Shown here one piece after another: positions 47,266-56,445 of a stretch of 64,000 nucleotides of DNA. Origin of the DNA: Flavobacterium alkalisoli (lineage in GTDB: Bacteria > Bacteroidota > Bacteroidia > Flavobacteriales > Flavobacteriaceae); assembly GCF_008000935.1 (NCBI RefSeq), contig NZ_CP042831.1:2294001-2358000 (forward strand). The letters run 5' to 3'. The position numbers and the translations under genes are program-made. Numbering within the stretch: position 1 is the stretch's first letter; each line of letters starts with the position of its first letter. Under the pieces are notes generated by a model that saw nothing but the letters and a program-made list of their open reading frames with translations, did not search any database and was not told where the DNA came from.

Positions 47266-48006
47266 TTATACCCAGTTTAGCTCCAGCGCAAAACTTGGCT
47301 TGTCTTCTTTTTCTACAGTAAAATAGGTTTGATTTTCCTGTTGCCCTTTTTTAAGGGTAATCTTATCACCCATCTTTAATTCCCTAAGGTAATTCATGTC
47401 AAAGCTTTTAAGCTGTTGCTTTAGCAAAGGCTTAAAATCAACGGCATCAAGGCACCATTCCAGGTATTTTACATTATTGGCATGAAATACAATATCAAGG
47501 TCAGAAAGCAGTACTGTCCTTTCGGCAGCAATTTCACTTTCTCTTGTTACCTCCACTTTTTTAAACGATTCTTTAGTCGGCATCCTGTCAGGATACTTTT
47601 CAAAATGTTCGTGTGGCAATGCCAGTGCTTCCGATTTTCTCAGTTTGGTATTAAACACCGCCCAATAGGTTAAGGCACCTGCCACTTTCTTGTCGCCTAT
47701 ATACATTTCCAATGCCCTTATAGAACGGGAACCCTGTAAGTCTAAAATCCATGTTTTAATGGTAACAGTATCCCGCCATTTAGGGAGTTCATCCACTTCA
47801 ACCCTCATACGGCTTAATACCCATGCCTGGTCATGTTGCTGCATATCGGTAAAGCTCATTCCGCCCAACTCGGCATGTGCGCCGGCTGTAAGCTGCATAA
47901 GGTTACAAAGTTCGGTATGCTTTAAATGTCCGCTTGGCAGGCACTGTAAAAAGTTTACTTCCCAGTCCTGAGAAAAAACCGATGTAAATTGTGGAGATAT
48001 TGGCAT
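47266..48006 (-). CDS. Acyl-ACP thioesterase
   Basis: A 246-residue double hot-dog fold protein of the acyl-ACP thioesterase family: an N-terminal hot-dog domain with HAELGGMSFTDMQQHDQAWVLSRM, WRDTVTIKTW and RSIRALEMY, then a second domain starting DLDIVFHANNVKYLEWCLD. The Asn-His pair (HANNV) is typical of plant FatA/FatB-like enzymes. It releases free fatty acids from ACP. The start overlaps the miaA stop (TAATG). Confidence 0.9.
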   Translation of the reverse strand: MPISPQFTSVFSQDWEVNFLQCLPSGHLKHTELCNLMQLTAGAHAELGGMSFTDMQQHDQAWVLSRMRVEVDELPKWRDTVTIKTWILDLQGSRSIRALEMYIGDKKVAGALTYWAVFNTKLRKSEALALPHEHFEKYPDRMPTKESFKKVEVTRESEIAAERTVLLSDLDIVFHANNVKYLEWCLDAVDFKPLLKQQLKSFDMNYLRELKMGDKITLKKGQQENQTYFTVEKEDKPSFALELNWV

Positions 48007-48917
48007 TATAATGTGTTTTCTATGTAATTAATAATTTCCTGCGGAGAGGTTTTAAAATCAAACCATTTAGTGCCATCGGTACGCTTAAACCAGGTCATCT
48101 GCCTTTTAGCAAAGCGGCGTGTGTTCTTTTTTATTTCCTCTATGGCAAAGTCTTTAGTGAACTCACCATCAAAGTAACTGAATAATTCACGATATCCTAC
48201 GGTTTGTAATGCATTTAACTTTTTATGCGGGTACAATGCTTTAGCCTCTTCAATAAGGCCATTGTTTACCATTATATCCACGCGCATATTGATGCGGTTG
48301 TACATTAGTTCCCTTTGGGCATCTAGCCCGATTATAATAGGGGTAAAGCGCCTGCTGTTCTTTTTGATGTTAAGGAAAGAGGAGTAGGGTTTGCCCGAAG
48401 CAATACATACCTCAAGGGCACGCATCATGCGTTGCGGATTTTCCTTAGCTACATTTGCATAATGCACAGGGTCTCTTTTTTCTAGTTCCTGTTGAAGCCA
48501 GCTTATTCCGCTCTTTTCGTAGGTGTCTATAATCTCCTGTCGTATGGCGGGGTCTATATCCGGAAAATCATCAAAGCCCTTTAAAACGGCATCTATGTAT
48601 AATCCCGATCCGCCTACCAAAACTGCAAAATCGTTGGTTTTATAAAGCTCGTCAAGCTTTTCTATGGCATCGCGTTCAAAATCGCCTACAGTATAGTCTT
48701 CAAAAACGCTTATGTTGTGAATGAAATGATGGGGTGCAGCAGCCAGTTCTTCTTCACTTGGTACAGCGGTACCAATATTCATTTCCTTGAAAAACTGCCT
48801 ACTGTCTGCCGAAAGTATCTCGCAGTTAAAATGTTTGGCAAGCTCTATAGCCATAGCGGTTTTGCCAATAGCGGTAGGGCCTATTACGGTAATAATATAT
48901 TTTTTATTATTGGTCAT
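48006..48917 (-). CDS. miaA: tRNA dimethylallyltransferase
   Basis: Adds a dimethylallyl group to N6 of A37 in tRNAs reading U-starting codons. The start chosen is MTNNKKYIITVIGPTAIGKT (P-loop GPTAIGKT at 13-20), 303 residues. A longer in-frame ORF reaches 48986 but lies inside the K+ channel gene. SADSRQ, YTVGDFERDA, VGGSGLYIDAVLKGF and TRRFAKRQMTWFKR are all canonical. It overlaps the channel gene's 3' end by 11 bases. Confidence 0.96.
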   Translation of the reverse strand: MTNNKKYIITVIGPTAIGKTAMAIELAKHFNCEILSADSRQFFKEMNIGTAVPSEEELAAAPHHFIHNISVFEDYTVGDFERDAIEKLDELYKTNDFAVLVGGSGLYIDAVLKGFDDFPDIDPAIRQEIIDTYEKSGISWLQQELEKRDPVHYANVAKENPQRMMRALEVCIASGKPYSSFLNIKKNSRRFTPIIIGLDAQRELMYNRINMRVDIMVNNGLIEEAKALYPHKKLNALQTVGYRELFSYFDGEFTKDFAIEEIKKNTRRFAKRQMTWFKRTDGTKWFDFKTSPQEIINYIENTL

Positions 48918-49752
48918 TCCTTCTTTTTTGTAAATGATAGCCACAATTGTAGCAATAACTGGCATTGTCTTTATGATGATCGGCATTACAGTTAGGGCAT
49001 CGCTGTGTGTTATTTACATCGTTGCGTTCCTGCATAAACTGAGCTGTAACAAGCCCGGTAGGTACGGCTATAATTCCGTAGCCCATTATCATAATTATAA
49101 CAGATACAAACTGCCCTAAAGGTGTAATTGGTGTAATGTCTCCAAAGCCTACAGTAGTAAGGGTAACTATCGTCCAGTAAATACTGACAGGTATATTTGT
49201 AAAGCCACTCTCCGGACCTTCAATCATATACATTATTGTACCCAGAATTATACATAATATGATTACTGCAAACAGAAATACCGCAATTTTTGCCCTGCTC
49301 TTTTTTAGCGCTATGAGTAGCTGGTTTGAAGCACCAACAAAATGTACCAGTTTTAGTATCCTGAAAACACGAAGTAATCGTAATGCTCTTATAGATAGAA
49401 GGAAGCTTAATGATAGCCCAGGTATAAGTATGTCTACATATTTTGGTAATGTTGAAAGGAGGTCTATTATACCGTAAAAGCTTAATATATAGGATAAGGG
49501 TTTTTTTACAGCTATAATACGCGAAATGTATTCTATACTAAAAAGTATAGTTATTACCCACTCTGCAATGGCAAGTTCTTTTCCGTAAACCAGTCGTATA
49601 GATGCTACGCTTTCCAGCATAACGGCAACAATACTTATGATGATAACTACCAGTAAGGCAAGGTCAAAAAACTTACCCGCGGGGGTATCGGCCTCATAAA
49701 TTACTTCATGCAGCTTTTGCCTGGATTTTTCTGGAATAATGCCGTTTTTCAA
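48907..49752 (-). CDS. Voltage-gated K+ channel with C-terminal zinc ribbon
   Basis: A 281-residue six-TM Kv-type channel. S4 carries regularly spaced arginines (IRALRLLRVFRILK, 121-134). The pore loop holds the K+ selectivity filter TVGFGD (200-205). S6 is about 215-235. The cytoplasmic tail ends in a four-Cys zinc-ribbon-like motif (C252-P-N-C255 ... C267-Y-N-C270) with no RCK or cyclic-nucleotide domain. A voltage-sensing K+ conductance is expected; the ribbon could bind zinc or a partner. Confidence 0.92.
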   Translation of the reverse strand: MKNGIIPEKSRQKLHEVIYEADTPAGKFFDLALLVVIIISIVAVMLESVASIRLVYGKELAIAEWVITILFSIEYISRIIAVKKPLSYILSFYGIIDLLSTLPKYVDILIPGLSLSFLLSIRALRLLRVFRILKLVHFVGASNQLLIALKKSRAKIAVFLFAVIILCIILGTIMYMIEGPESGFTNIPVSIYWTIVTLTTVGFGDITPITPLGQFVSVIIMIMGYGIIAVPTGLVTAQFMQERNDVNNTQRCPNCNADHHKDNASYCYNCGYHLQKRRNDQ

Positions 49753-49790
49753 AGCAGTGGATTAGATTACTCTCAAAAATACTAAATCTA

Positions 49791-51155
49791 CTAAAAACGT
49801 ACTATTTTTAAGGCTTTCTTTTTTCTGATGTAGCTCTTAATAATATTCTTTGCATCCTTGTTATTCTCCATAGGTACAAGAATGTTTTTCAGGATGTCTA
49901 TTTTGGTAATCTGATAGTTAAGGTTAAAGAAGGCGTAGCCTTTGTACTCGCCTTTTTCTATAAGTACTGCACTGCGTTCTTCCAGTGTACGGCCACGATC
50001 TATAATAATCATGCTTTGGTTGTAGAAACTGTTATTGTCTACAAATTCCTGTACACGTTTGTTGTATTCTTCGGCAGGTTCGTTACCTATACATGCACCG
50101 TTACAGGTATTAAGCTCATAACCGAAACAACTCTCTTTAGTAGACGATTCCAGCTCGTTAATCTTTTTGCAAAGATTGTACTTCTCTACAATTTTGTGCA
50201 GCGCGTTTTTACCATCAGTAACGCTGGCAAAGGAAACCACCTCTTTTTTACGGCCGTCGGTTTTTTGCAGTGTCAGGCAAAGGTAGCCGTCATTATTTTT
50301 TTCAACGTAAACAGACCATGGGAAAACCGTTTTCTTTTGAGCACGATTATATACCGGCTTGTTTACTTTTATTTCCTGGCACTCCTTAAGCAGGGCGATA
50401 AGTTCGCTGCCTGTTTCCTCATACTTAACGGCAAATACATCGCGCTGTATGCGTTTAGATTTACCTGTAGTAGCCGTAAAGTGCTGGTTAAGTCTCTTTT
50501 TTATATTGGTACTCTTACCTATGTAGATAAGGTCGCCGTTTTCTTTGTATATATAATAAAGCCCCGTAACAGAAGGTATGCCTTCTAACAGATCAAACAG
50601 CTTAGGGGAAATTCCTTTTTTGCTGTCGGTTTTAATAAGGCTTTTTACAATCTCTTTGCCGGAGTCTTTAGCAAGTAACAGTTTAAAAAGCTGTACGGTT
50701 GCCATAGCATCTCCCGAAGCGCGGTGCCTGTCGCTCATAGGTATTCCCAGTGCACGTACCAGTTTACCCAGGCTATGCGATTTCTGTTCCGGCATAAGCT
50801 TTTGTGAAAGCTCTACCGTACACAGCGACTGACGCTCAAAATTATATCCCAGTCGGCTAAACTCTGTGCGCAGTACCCTGTAATCAAACTGGGCATTATG
50901 TGCTACCACAATGCAGCCTTCGGTAATTTCTATAATGCGTTTTGCCACTTCATAAAACTTAGGGGCGCTGCGAAGCATGGCATTATTAATACCGGTAAGT
51001 TTTATTACAAATGGCTGAATGGGTCTTTCGGGGTTTATAAGGCTTATAAACTGGTCTGTTACCTCGTGCCCGTCATATTTATAAATGGCAATTTCGGTTA
51101 TTCCCTCTTCATTATACTGTCCACCAGTCGTCTCTATGTCAAGTATTGCGTACAA
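49791..51155 (-). CDS. DEDD exonuclease fused to a GIY-YIG endonuclease domain
   Basis: A 454-residue protein. The N-terminal DnaQ/epsilon-like 3'-5' exonuclease has D6/E8 in DIETTG, D91 in HNAQFDYRVL, and H144/D149 in HRASGD. A GIY-YIG domain (about 196-280) has GLYYIYKENGDLIYIGKSTNIKKRL with R221. A C-terminal region has CNGACIGNEPAEEYNKRV. UvrC-like cysteine and Cho-like features suggest a repair or editing nuclease. The same fusion type is known in some bacteria. Not assigned a gene symbol. Confidence 0.92.
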   Translation of the reverse strand: MYAILDIETTGGQYNEEGITEIAIYKYDGHEVTDQFISLINPERPIQPFVIKLTGINNAMLRSAPKFYEVAKRIIEITEGCIVVAHNAQFDYRVLRTEFSRLGYNFERQSLCTVELSQKLMPEQKSHSLGKLVRALGIPMSDRHRASGDAMATVQLFKLLLAKDSGKEIVKSLIKTDSKKGISPKLFDLLEGIPSVTGLYYIYKENGDLIYIGKSTNIKKRLNQHFTATTGKSKRIQRDVFAVKYEETGSELIALLKECQEIKVNKPVYNRAQKKTVFPWSVYVEKNNDGYLCLTLQKTDGRKKEVVSFASVTDGKNALHKIVEKYNLCKKINELESSTKESCFGYELNTCNGACIGNEPAEEYNKRVQEFVDNNSFYNQSMIIIDRGRTLEERSAVLIEKGEYKGYAFFNLNYQITKIDILKNILVPMENNKDAKNIIKSYIRKKKALKIVRF

Positions 51156-51214
51156 AAAGCCTGTTTCTTGTTTAAAGTTTTAAAGTTGCAAATTTCGGAT
51201 AAAAATCCCGAATT

Positions 51215-51880
51215 TTAATGTCTTGAGCCAAAAATACTGCTACCCACCCTAATCATGGTGCTTCCGCAATCTATGGCAATTTTATAATCGCCGCTCATAC
51301 CCATAGAAAGGGTTTGCGGTTTAAAGTTATCAGCTTCAGGGTGTTCTTTAAGGCGGTCAAAGATTCCTTTAAGATAAGCAAACTCTTTTTCAATTTGGTA
51401 CTCGCTATCAGTAAATGTTGCCATTCCCATAAGTCCGGTAACCACAATATTCCTCATTTCCTTAAACTCATCAGAGTCAATCAGCTCCTTTAGCTCTGCT
51501 TCATACAGCCCGAATTTAGTATCCTCCTCGGCAATATGCATTTGCAGCAGGCAGCTTATAACCCTGTCATGTTTTTTAGCCTGCTTGTTTATTTCTTTAA
51601 GCAGCTTCAGGCTGTCTACACCATGTACCAGGCTAACAAACGGAGCCATATATTTTACCTTATTGGTTTGTACGTGGCCTATCATGTGCCATTCAATGTC
51701 CTTAGGCATTTGTTCATACTTATCGGTCATTTCCTGAATTTTGTTCTCGCCAAAAATGCGCTGACCCGCCTCATAAGCTTCCATAAGGTCGCTAACAGGC
51801 TTGGTTTTGCTTACAGCCACAAGGGTTACATGTGCAGGAAGGGATTGTTTTATGCTGAGTAAGTTATCTTTTATTGACAT
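51215..51880 (-). CDS. YggS/PLPBP-family pyridoxal-phosphate-binding protein
   Basis: A 221-residue PLP-homeostasis protein with the cofactor lysine K25 (VAVSKTKPVSDL), FGENKIQEM, EWHMIGHVQTNKVKYM, GLMGMATF and SMGMSGDYKIAIDCGSTMIRVGSSIFG. A TIM-barrel alone, it binds PLP but has no known catalytic activity. Length and motifs are standard. Confidence 0.95.
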   Translation of the reverse strand: MSIKDNLLSIKQSLPAHVTLVAVSKTKPVSDLMEAYEAGQRIFGENKIQEMTDKYEQMPKDIEWHMIGHVQTNKVKYMAPFVSLVHGVDSLKLLKEINKQAKKHDRVISCLLQMHIAEEDTKFGLYEAELKELIDSDEFKEMRNIVVTGLMGMATFTDSEYQIEKEFAYLKGIFDRLKEHPEADNFKPQTLSMGMSGDYKIAIDCGSTMIRVGSSIFGSRH

Positions 51881-51950
51881 TTTCTGATAATTCGATAATT
51901 CGTTTTTCGGTTATTTGGAATTAATCCTGAAATCTGAAACCAGAAATTGA

Positions 51951-53165
51951 TTAAATCTCATAAATCACAAGGCCGCTTCTGAATTTAGGTTCTATATACG
52001 TACTCTTAGGTGGCATGATAAGGTCGTTATCGGCCAGTTCCTTAATCTCGTTTATAGAGGCAGGGTAGAGCATAAAGCCCACTTCAAAATCACCGCTGTC
52101 TACCTGTTTTTTTATTTCGGTAATCGGTTTGCTGCCGGGTATGTAATCTATACGTTCGTCATTACGCAAATCCCCTATACCTAATAACGGGTTTAGCACC
52201 TTAGTATACAGTATTTGTGCGTCCAGTGCTTCCATTACCGACTTAAAGTTAGTGTCTTTTAATGAAAGTGCATAGAAATCGCCGTCTAAATACATACCGT
52301 ACTGGTATTTTTGTTTTGGTTTCCAAAGCTCCTGTTGCTTGTTCTCCACCACAAAATCCTTTTCCAGTGCCTTAAGGAAAGCCTGTTTGGTAAGTCCGTT
52401 AAGGTCGTTTATAATACGGTTGTATTCGTATATCTTCAGGTTGGTTTCACAGATAAGAAAACTCATAAAGTAGTCCAGATTGGCATTACCCGACTCCTTA
52501 TCCTGATCATAAAGCATTTCTGCCGAAGCCGAACGGTGGTGACCATCGGCGATATATATATTACCTGCCTTTTCAAACTGTTCCTGTATCCATTGTATTT
52601 CGTCTTCCTCCTTAATACGCCAAAGTATATGTTTGTCTTTATTTGGGGTAGAGAAGAGGTACAAAGGCCTTTTTTGCTTGCGCTTATCGATCCATGCCTG
52701 CAGTTCGTTGTTTTGCGGGTAGGTAATAAGTACCGGCTCGGTATTAAAGCCTGTTTGGTGCAGATAATCCTTAAACAGCTCAACGCGGTAGGCAAGGGTA
52801 TCCTCGTGTTTTTTTATTACGTTGTTCTTGTAATCTTCTATAGATGTGCCTGCTATAATACCGGTAAACGAGTTGTTTTTGCTTTGTATTTCATACAGGA
52901 AAAATACCGGAGAGTTTTCCTTTTTAAAAACATCTTCGTCTTTAAATTCCTGATACTTTAGCTGTACACCTTTAAATCTTGTAGCCGTTGCTATTTTTTG
53001 CAGGTTTACATAGGCAGGGTTTAGTATGTGCAGAAACGAAAAAGGATTATAGTCAAGCTGTGAGGCCAGTTCGGCAGGGGTGTACTCGTCGTAAGAGCGT
53101 GATGTTACCAGGCTCACTTTATCGCGGGTAGGGCGCACTGCCTTAAAAGGAACTATTTTTGCCAA
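51951..53165 (-). CDS. DUF1015 protein
   Basis: A 404-residue soluble protein of the DUF1015 (HTH-lacking, SerC-linked) family. Motifs are IVPFKAVRPTRDKV at the start, DGHHRSASAEMLYDQ in the middle (metal-site-like HH), and LTNDLIMPPKST-type sequence (ELADNDLIMPPKSTYIEPK) near the end. DUF1015 genes often lie near serine biosynthesis genes, but no serC or serA is in this window. The function is unproven. Confidence 0.9.
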   Translation of the reverse strand: MAKIVPFKAVRPTRDKVSLVTSRSYDEYTPAELASQLDYNPFSFLHILNPAYVNLQKIATATRFKGVQLKYQEFKDEDVFKKENSPVFFLYEIQSKNNSFTGIIAGTSIEDYKNNVIKKHEDTLAYRVELFKDYLHQTGFNTEPVLITYPQNNELQAWIDKRKQKRPLYLFSTPNKDKHILWRIKEEDEIQWIQEQFEKAGNIYIADGHHRSASAEMLYDQDKESGNANLDYFMSFLICETNLKIYEYNRIINDLNGLTKQAFLKALEKDFVVENKQQELWKPKQKYQYGMYLDGDFYALSLKDTNFKSVMEALDAQILYTKVLNPLLGIGDLRNDERIDYIPGSKPITEIKKQVDSGDFEVGFMLYPASINEIKELADNDLIMPPKSTYIEPKFRSGLVIYEI

Positions 53166-53177
53166 TTTGTTTTGGTT

Positions 53178-53534
53178 TTAGTTTTTTCCGAAACGCTTTC
53201 TTAAGGCACGTTCGGTTTTAAAAAATAATAAGAACACTATTACCAGCAGGGTTGGGGTGCTTATTAATATATCGGTACGTTTACTAACGGGTAACAGGGA
53301 AATAGCTATTCCCATTACTGTCATAAACGCTCCTCCCTTAATAAGAAGCAAGGCAGAATGCCTTTGGGCAAAATCCCATCTTTCCTGCGAACTCATTGAT
53401 GACGAGGTACGATACCCATACAGGTGGTTTATTTTTTTAGGAGGGAAAAAAATCATAATGCCCCCTACGATAATAAATATTATCCCTGATAAACCCAGTA
53501 CCGATAACGACTGACTGTCCCAATTAATGTTCAT
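53178..53534 (-). CDS. SdpI-family membrane protein
   Basis: A 118-residue protein with three TM segments (about 12-30, 60-77, 87-105). The SdpI family motif KINHLYGYRTSSSMSSQERWDFAQRHSA is at 33-60. In Bacillus SdpI is an immunity/signalling protein; most homologues, as here, have no toxin neighbour and an unknown role. It lies 12 bases upstream of the DUF1015 gene. Confidence 0.9.
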   Translation of the reverse strand: MNINWDSQSLSVLGLSGIIFIIVGGIMIFFPPKKINHLYGYRTSSSMSSQERWDFAQRHSALLLIKGGAFMTVMGIAISLLPVSKRTDILISTPTLLVIVFLLFFKTERALRKRFGKN

Positions 53535-53545
53535 GGCTTATAGAT

Positions 53546-53576
53546 TTAAAAAAGACGGGTTTTATAACCCGTCTTC
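53546..53576 (-). terminator. Intrinsic terminator after 3-hydroxyacyl-CoA dehydrogenase
   Basis: On the minus strand AAGACGGGTT / AACCCGTCTT, a perfect 10-bp stem with a 4-base loop, is followed by a T-run. Confidence 0.9.
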
Positions 53577-53598
53577 AAATATACTATTTAGCAAACAA

Positions 53599-54489
53599 TT
53601 ATTTAGTGAACATTGCTGCTACTTTCTCAGCTTTTTTGCTTTCAGAGTAATCGTAGAAACCTTCTCCCGACTTAACTCCAAGTTTACCTGCACGTACCAT
53701 GTTTACTAAAAGCGGGCACGGAGCATATTTAGGATTTTTAAATCCGTCGTACATTACGTTAAGGATTGAAAGGCATACGTCAAGGCCAATAAAATCGGCT
53801 AACTGTAACGGACCCATTGGGTGAGCCATACCTAACTTCATTACCGTGTCAATTTCATAAACTCCGGCAACACCGTTGTATAGTGTTTCAATAGCCTCGT
53901 TAATCATTGGCATAAGTATGCGGTTTGCCACAAAGCCAGGATAATCGTTAACCTCTACCGGAACTTTACTCAGCTTAACCGATAAATCCATGATAGTTTT
54001 TGTTACTTCATCTGAAGTGTTGTAACCACGGATAATTTCAACCAGTTTCATGATAGGCACCGGATTCATAAAGTGCATACCTATTACTTTGTCCTGTCTT
54101 GTTGTTACAGCCGCAATTTGAGTAATAGAGATAGACGATGTATTAGTAGCTAAAATCGTTTTCTCTTCGCAGTACTCGTTAAGCTGCTTAAATATGTTTA
54201 GTTTAAGGTCTACGTTTTCTGTAGCTGCCTCTACCACAAGATCAACACCTACAACACCGTCTTTAATATCGGTATAAGTAATAATGTTACCTATGGTTTT
54301 AGCTTTATCATCTTCAGTAATAGAGCCTTTTGCAACCATCCTGTCAAGGTTTGCAGCTATGGTAGCCATACCTTTGTCCAGAGATTTTTCTGAAATATCA
54401 ATAAGTTTTACTGTAAATCCGCTTTGTGCAAATGTATGGGCAATACCGTTACCCATGGTTCCCGCACCTATTACTGCTATGTTTTTCAT
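53599..54489 (-). CDS. hbd: 3-hydroxyacyl-CoA (3-hydroxybutyryl-CoA) dehydrogenase
   Basis: A 296-residue NAD-dependent dehydrogenase. The Rossmann motif is AVIGAGTMGNGIA, with acidic D at LIDIS. The catalytic His/Glu pair falls in GMHFMNPVPIMKLVEII, and the C-terminal domain has VANRILMPMINEAI and LGMAHPMGPLQLADFIGLD. It oxidises 3-hydroxyacyl-CoA; short-chain preference is inferred from the single-domain length. A promoter-like sequence lies at 54540-54571. Confidence 0.94.
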   Translation of the reverse strand: MKNIAVIGAGTMGNGIAHTFAQSGFTVKLIDISEKSLDKGMATIAANLDRMVAKGSITEDDKAKTIGNIITYTDIKDGVVGVDLVVEAATENVDLKLNIFKQLNEYCEEKTILATNTSSISITQIAAVTTRQDKVIGMHFMNPVPIMKLVEIIRGYNTSDEVTKTIMDLSVKLSKVPVEVNDYPGFVANRILMPMINEAIETLYNGVAGVYEIDTVMKLGMAHPMGPLQLADFIGLDVCLSILNVMYDGFKNPKYAPCPLLVNMVRAGKLGVKSGEGFYDYSESKKAEKVAAMFTK

Positions 54490-54539
54490 TATAATCTTTT
54501 GTTTGTTTAAAGTTTGCCGAATCTATTAAAATCCGTCTG

Positions 54540-54571
54540 TAAAAATAGCAAGAATAATGGCAAATTTGCAA
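54540..54571 (-). promoter_or_regulatory. Candidate promoter of the hbd gene
   Basis: On the minus strand TTG (54571-54569), 21 bases, TATTTTTA (54547-54540), one mismatch to TAnnTTTG. Fifty bases before the start codon. The rest of the 169-base gap holds a small palindrome at 54590-54609 only. Confidence 0.4.
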
Positions 54572-54658
54572 CCATGATTGATTTTTAAGCGAATTTGTTT
54601 TTGAATTCGTAATTATTAAGGCTGTAAACTGCCAATATTTATAATAATTGGTATTTTA

Positions 54659-55840
54659 CTATTTAGCGTCCTGTAATGACTTAATGATTTCCTCTTCCTG
54701 AGAGGTTAGCAGGATTGAATTATTTTTCTTCCAAAACTCCTCTGTATAATTGGTTCCTGCCTCATAAAGTCCTCTTTCCCTGTACTTTTCTTTTTTATTA
54801 AAAGAGCTAAGGTCGTTGGTAAAGTTGGTTACAATAAGGTCGCTTTTAAATATAACGTGGTCGTCAAACCTTTTTTTGTTCTTTATATATATATCGCCAT
54901 AAACGCAGGAGTAAGAAAGCATATAGCTATTATCTGTAGCCTTAAAAAAACATTTGTAAGCTATATCATCAAGCCTGGCCTTAACAATTATAAAATTACG
55001 CAGTTTAGAGTATTTTTTATGCGATGGTGCCATATATAGGTCCATGGCAAGGATAAGTTTTTTGTTAGGGTCATAAGAAAGGCTTCCGGCATATAAAGGT
55101 TCTTCTACTTCGGCTAGAGGTTCATAATATATGGTTTGTACATCGTTACCATCTGCATCCTGTTGCGATTTAATGATGAATGAATATTTTTTAAACTCCT
55201 TTTTGTCGAAAATACTTCCTAAAGCACCAAAGTTACAGTCTCTGGAAATGGCTTTACGCAAATCAAGAGGGGAAGTCATATCTGCAGCTTCCGATTCGGG
55301 AGTATCAAGTTTAAAAGCACGACTTTGTTTAACAACTACATCGCTTTCAATTTTTTTACGACTTTTGTCTACGTTGTAATCAATAAGCCCGTCAGAGAAC
55401 TTGGTATAGGTGTCGTTTATCTTTACAAACTCCCTATAGTAAGTACTTAAAAGAAACGGAGCGTTTAAATGATTGTATGAGTTTTTTATCAACTCACTAA
55501 CAAACTCATTAATTGGTGTATTTAATACAACAACCTCTTCCAGTTCTAGGCTTTTTGGTTCCAGGTAAAAAATATTGCCCTCGGGCAGGTTATTAAGGTC
55601 TACCTCAAGTGTGCCGTAGCCTAAATAATTAAAAACAATGGTTTGGGTACCATCGGGGTAACTAAGCTGAAATGCACCCTCGCTGTTGGTAATGGTATTG
55701 TGCTGTAAATCTTTTGTACTAACCGTTACTAAATCCATGTTTTCGGTTGTCATTATATCTTTTACGGTACCTTTTAAAAAGTTTTGTGCAAATCCTGTTG
55801 TTGCGACAACTAATAATAGCAGAGTAAAGAGTTTTTTCAT
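54659..55840 (-). CDS. Exported carboxypeptidase-regulatory-like domain protein
   Basis: A 393-residue protein with a signal peptide (to about residue 19, TGFAQ), then a CarboxypepD_reg-like beta-sandwich (about 21-110; FLKGTVKDIMTTENMDLVTV, NSEGAFQLSYPDGTQTIVF, GYGTLEV). A longer alpha/beta region of unknown fold follows, containing LLSTYYREFVKIND. Such proteins in Bacteroidota often lack a TonB receptor part. Function unknown; probably periplasmic or outer-membrane-associated. Confidence 0.88.
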   Translation of the reverse strand: MKKLFTLLLLVVATTGFAQNFLKGTVKDIMTTENMDLVTVSTKDLQHNTITNSEGAFQLSYPDGTQTIVFNYLGYGTLEVDLNNLPEGNIFYLEPKSLELEEVVVLNTPINEFVSELIKNSYNHLNAPFLLSTYYREFVKINDTYTKFSDGLIDYNVDKSRKKIESDVVVKQSRAFKLDTPESEAADMTSPLDLRKAISRDCNFGALGSIFDKKEFKKYSFIIKSQQDADGNDVQTIYYEPLAEVEEPLYAGSLSYDPNKKLILAMDLYMAPSHKKYSKLRNFIIVKARLDDIAYKCFFKATDNSYMLSYSCVYGDIYIKNKKRFDDHVIFKSDLIVTNFTNDLSSFNKKEKYRERGLYEAGTNYTEEFWKKNNSILLTSQEEEIIKSLQDAK

Positions 55841-55858
55841 GTTAAGTGGTGTGTTGGG

Positions 55859-56371
55859 TTAAAATCTTAGGGCGTCGGTTATTTCAGAAAAAATATTAAG
55901 CCTTTTATATCCGTGATCGGTTAAATGCTCTTTTATAAAATCAGCCATCTCATCATAGTTGCTGTGATATTGGTTGGAAATTCGGGCTACAATTTTTCCT
56001 TTGTGCATTAAATGGATAAAATCATATTCAAGTATCTCATTTGTAAACCCACTCTTTTTTCTGATTTTTCTGATGTAGGTATGAAAACCTTCCAGATCTT
56101 TAAGCCTGTATTTTCTTTCTTTTCCTAACCCGAAAAACTTTCTAACAGTAACTTCTCTTGAGTTAAGTTCTACCTTGATTATCTTAAGGCGTACCTCATA
56201 CAATAAAACAGATAATAAAATCCAGGTTGATGCTATTGCATACAGTATTACAAATTCGGGAGGGAAATTATTTTTTCCTATAAAAATATTTATACACAGC
56301 ATTAATACTATAGGTATGAATAGCAGAAAAGGAACATAAATAAATGATGTGAATTTAGATTTTATAACCAT
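55859..56371 (-). CDS. Two-TM protein with PH-like domain
   Basis: Start set at 56371 (MVIKSKFTSFIYV): an upstream ATG at 56434 lies within the terminator hairpin of the preceding gene. The 170-residue protein has TM segments at about 8-29 and 36-57, then a soluble region with VTVRKFFGLGKERKYRLKDL and FIHLMHKGKIVARI, patterned like bacterial PH-type domains. No close family recognised. Confidence 0.72.
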   Translation of the reverse strand: MVIKSKFTSFIYVPFLLFIPIVLMLCINIFIGKNNFPPEFVILYAIASTWILLSVLLYEVRLKIIKVELNSREVTVRKFFGLGKERKYRLKDLEGFHTYIRKIRKKSGFTNEILEYDFIHLMHKGKIVARISNQYHSNYDEMADFIKEHLTDHGYKRLNIFSEITDALRF

Positions 56372-56404
56372 CTCTTTATACTTAAAGTTACATGACTGTA
56401 TATA

Positions 56405-56431
56405 GAAAGCCCCGGCTATAAAGCCAGGGCT
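56405..56431 (-). terminator. Hairpin after the Gfo/Idh/MocA gene
   Basis: On the minus strand AGCCCTGGCT / AGCCGGGGCT (one wobble) with a 4-base loop; the T-run is weak (TTTCT). Confidence 0.65.
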
Positions 56432-56445
56432 CATTATTGTATTAT

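Noticed and set aside
48918..48986. Upstream extension of miaA to an earlier ATG
   Set aside because: The extension lies inside the K+ channel gene and adds residues not seen in MiaA; the start at 48917 puts the P-loop at the normal place.
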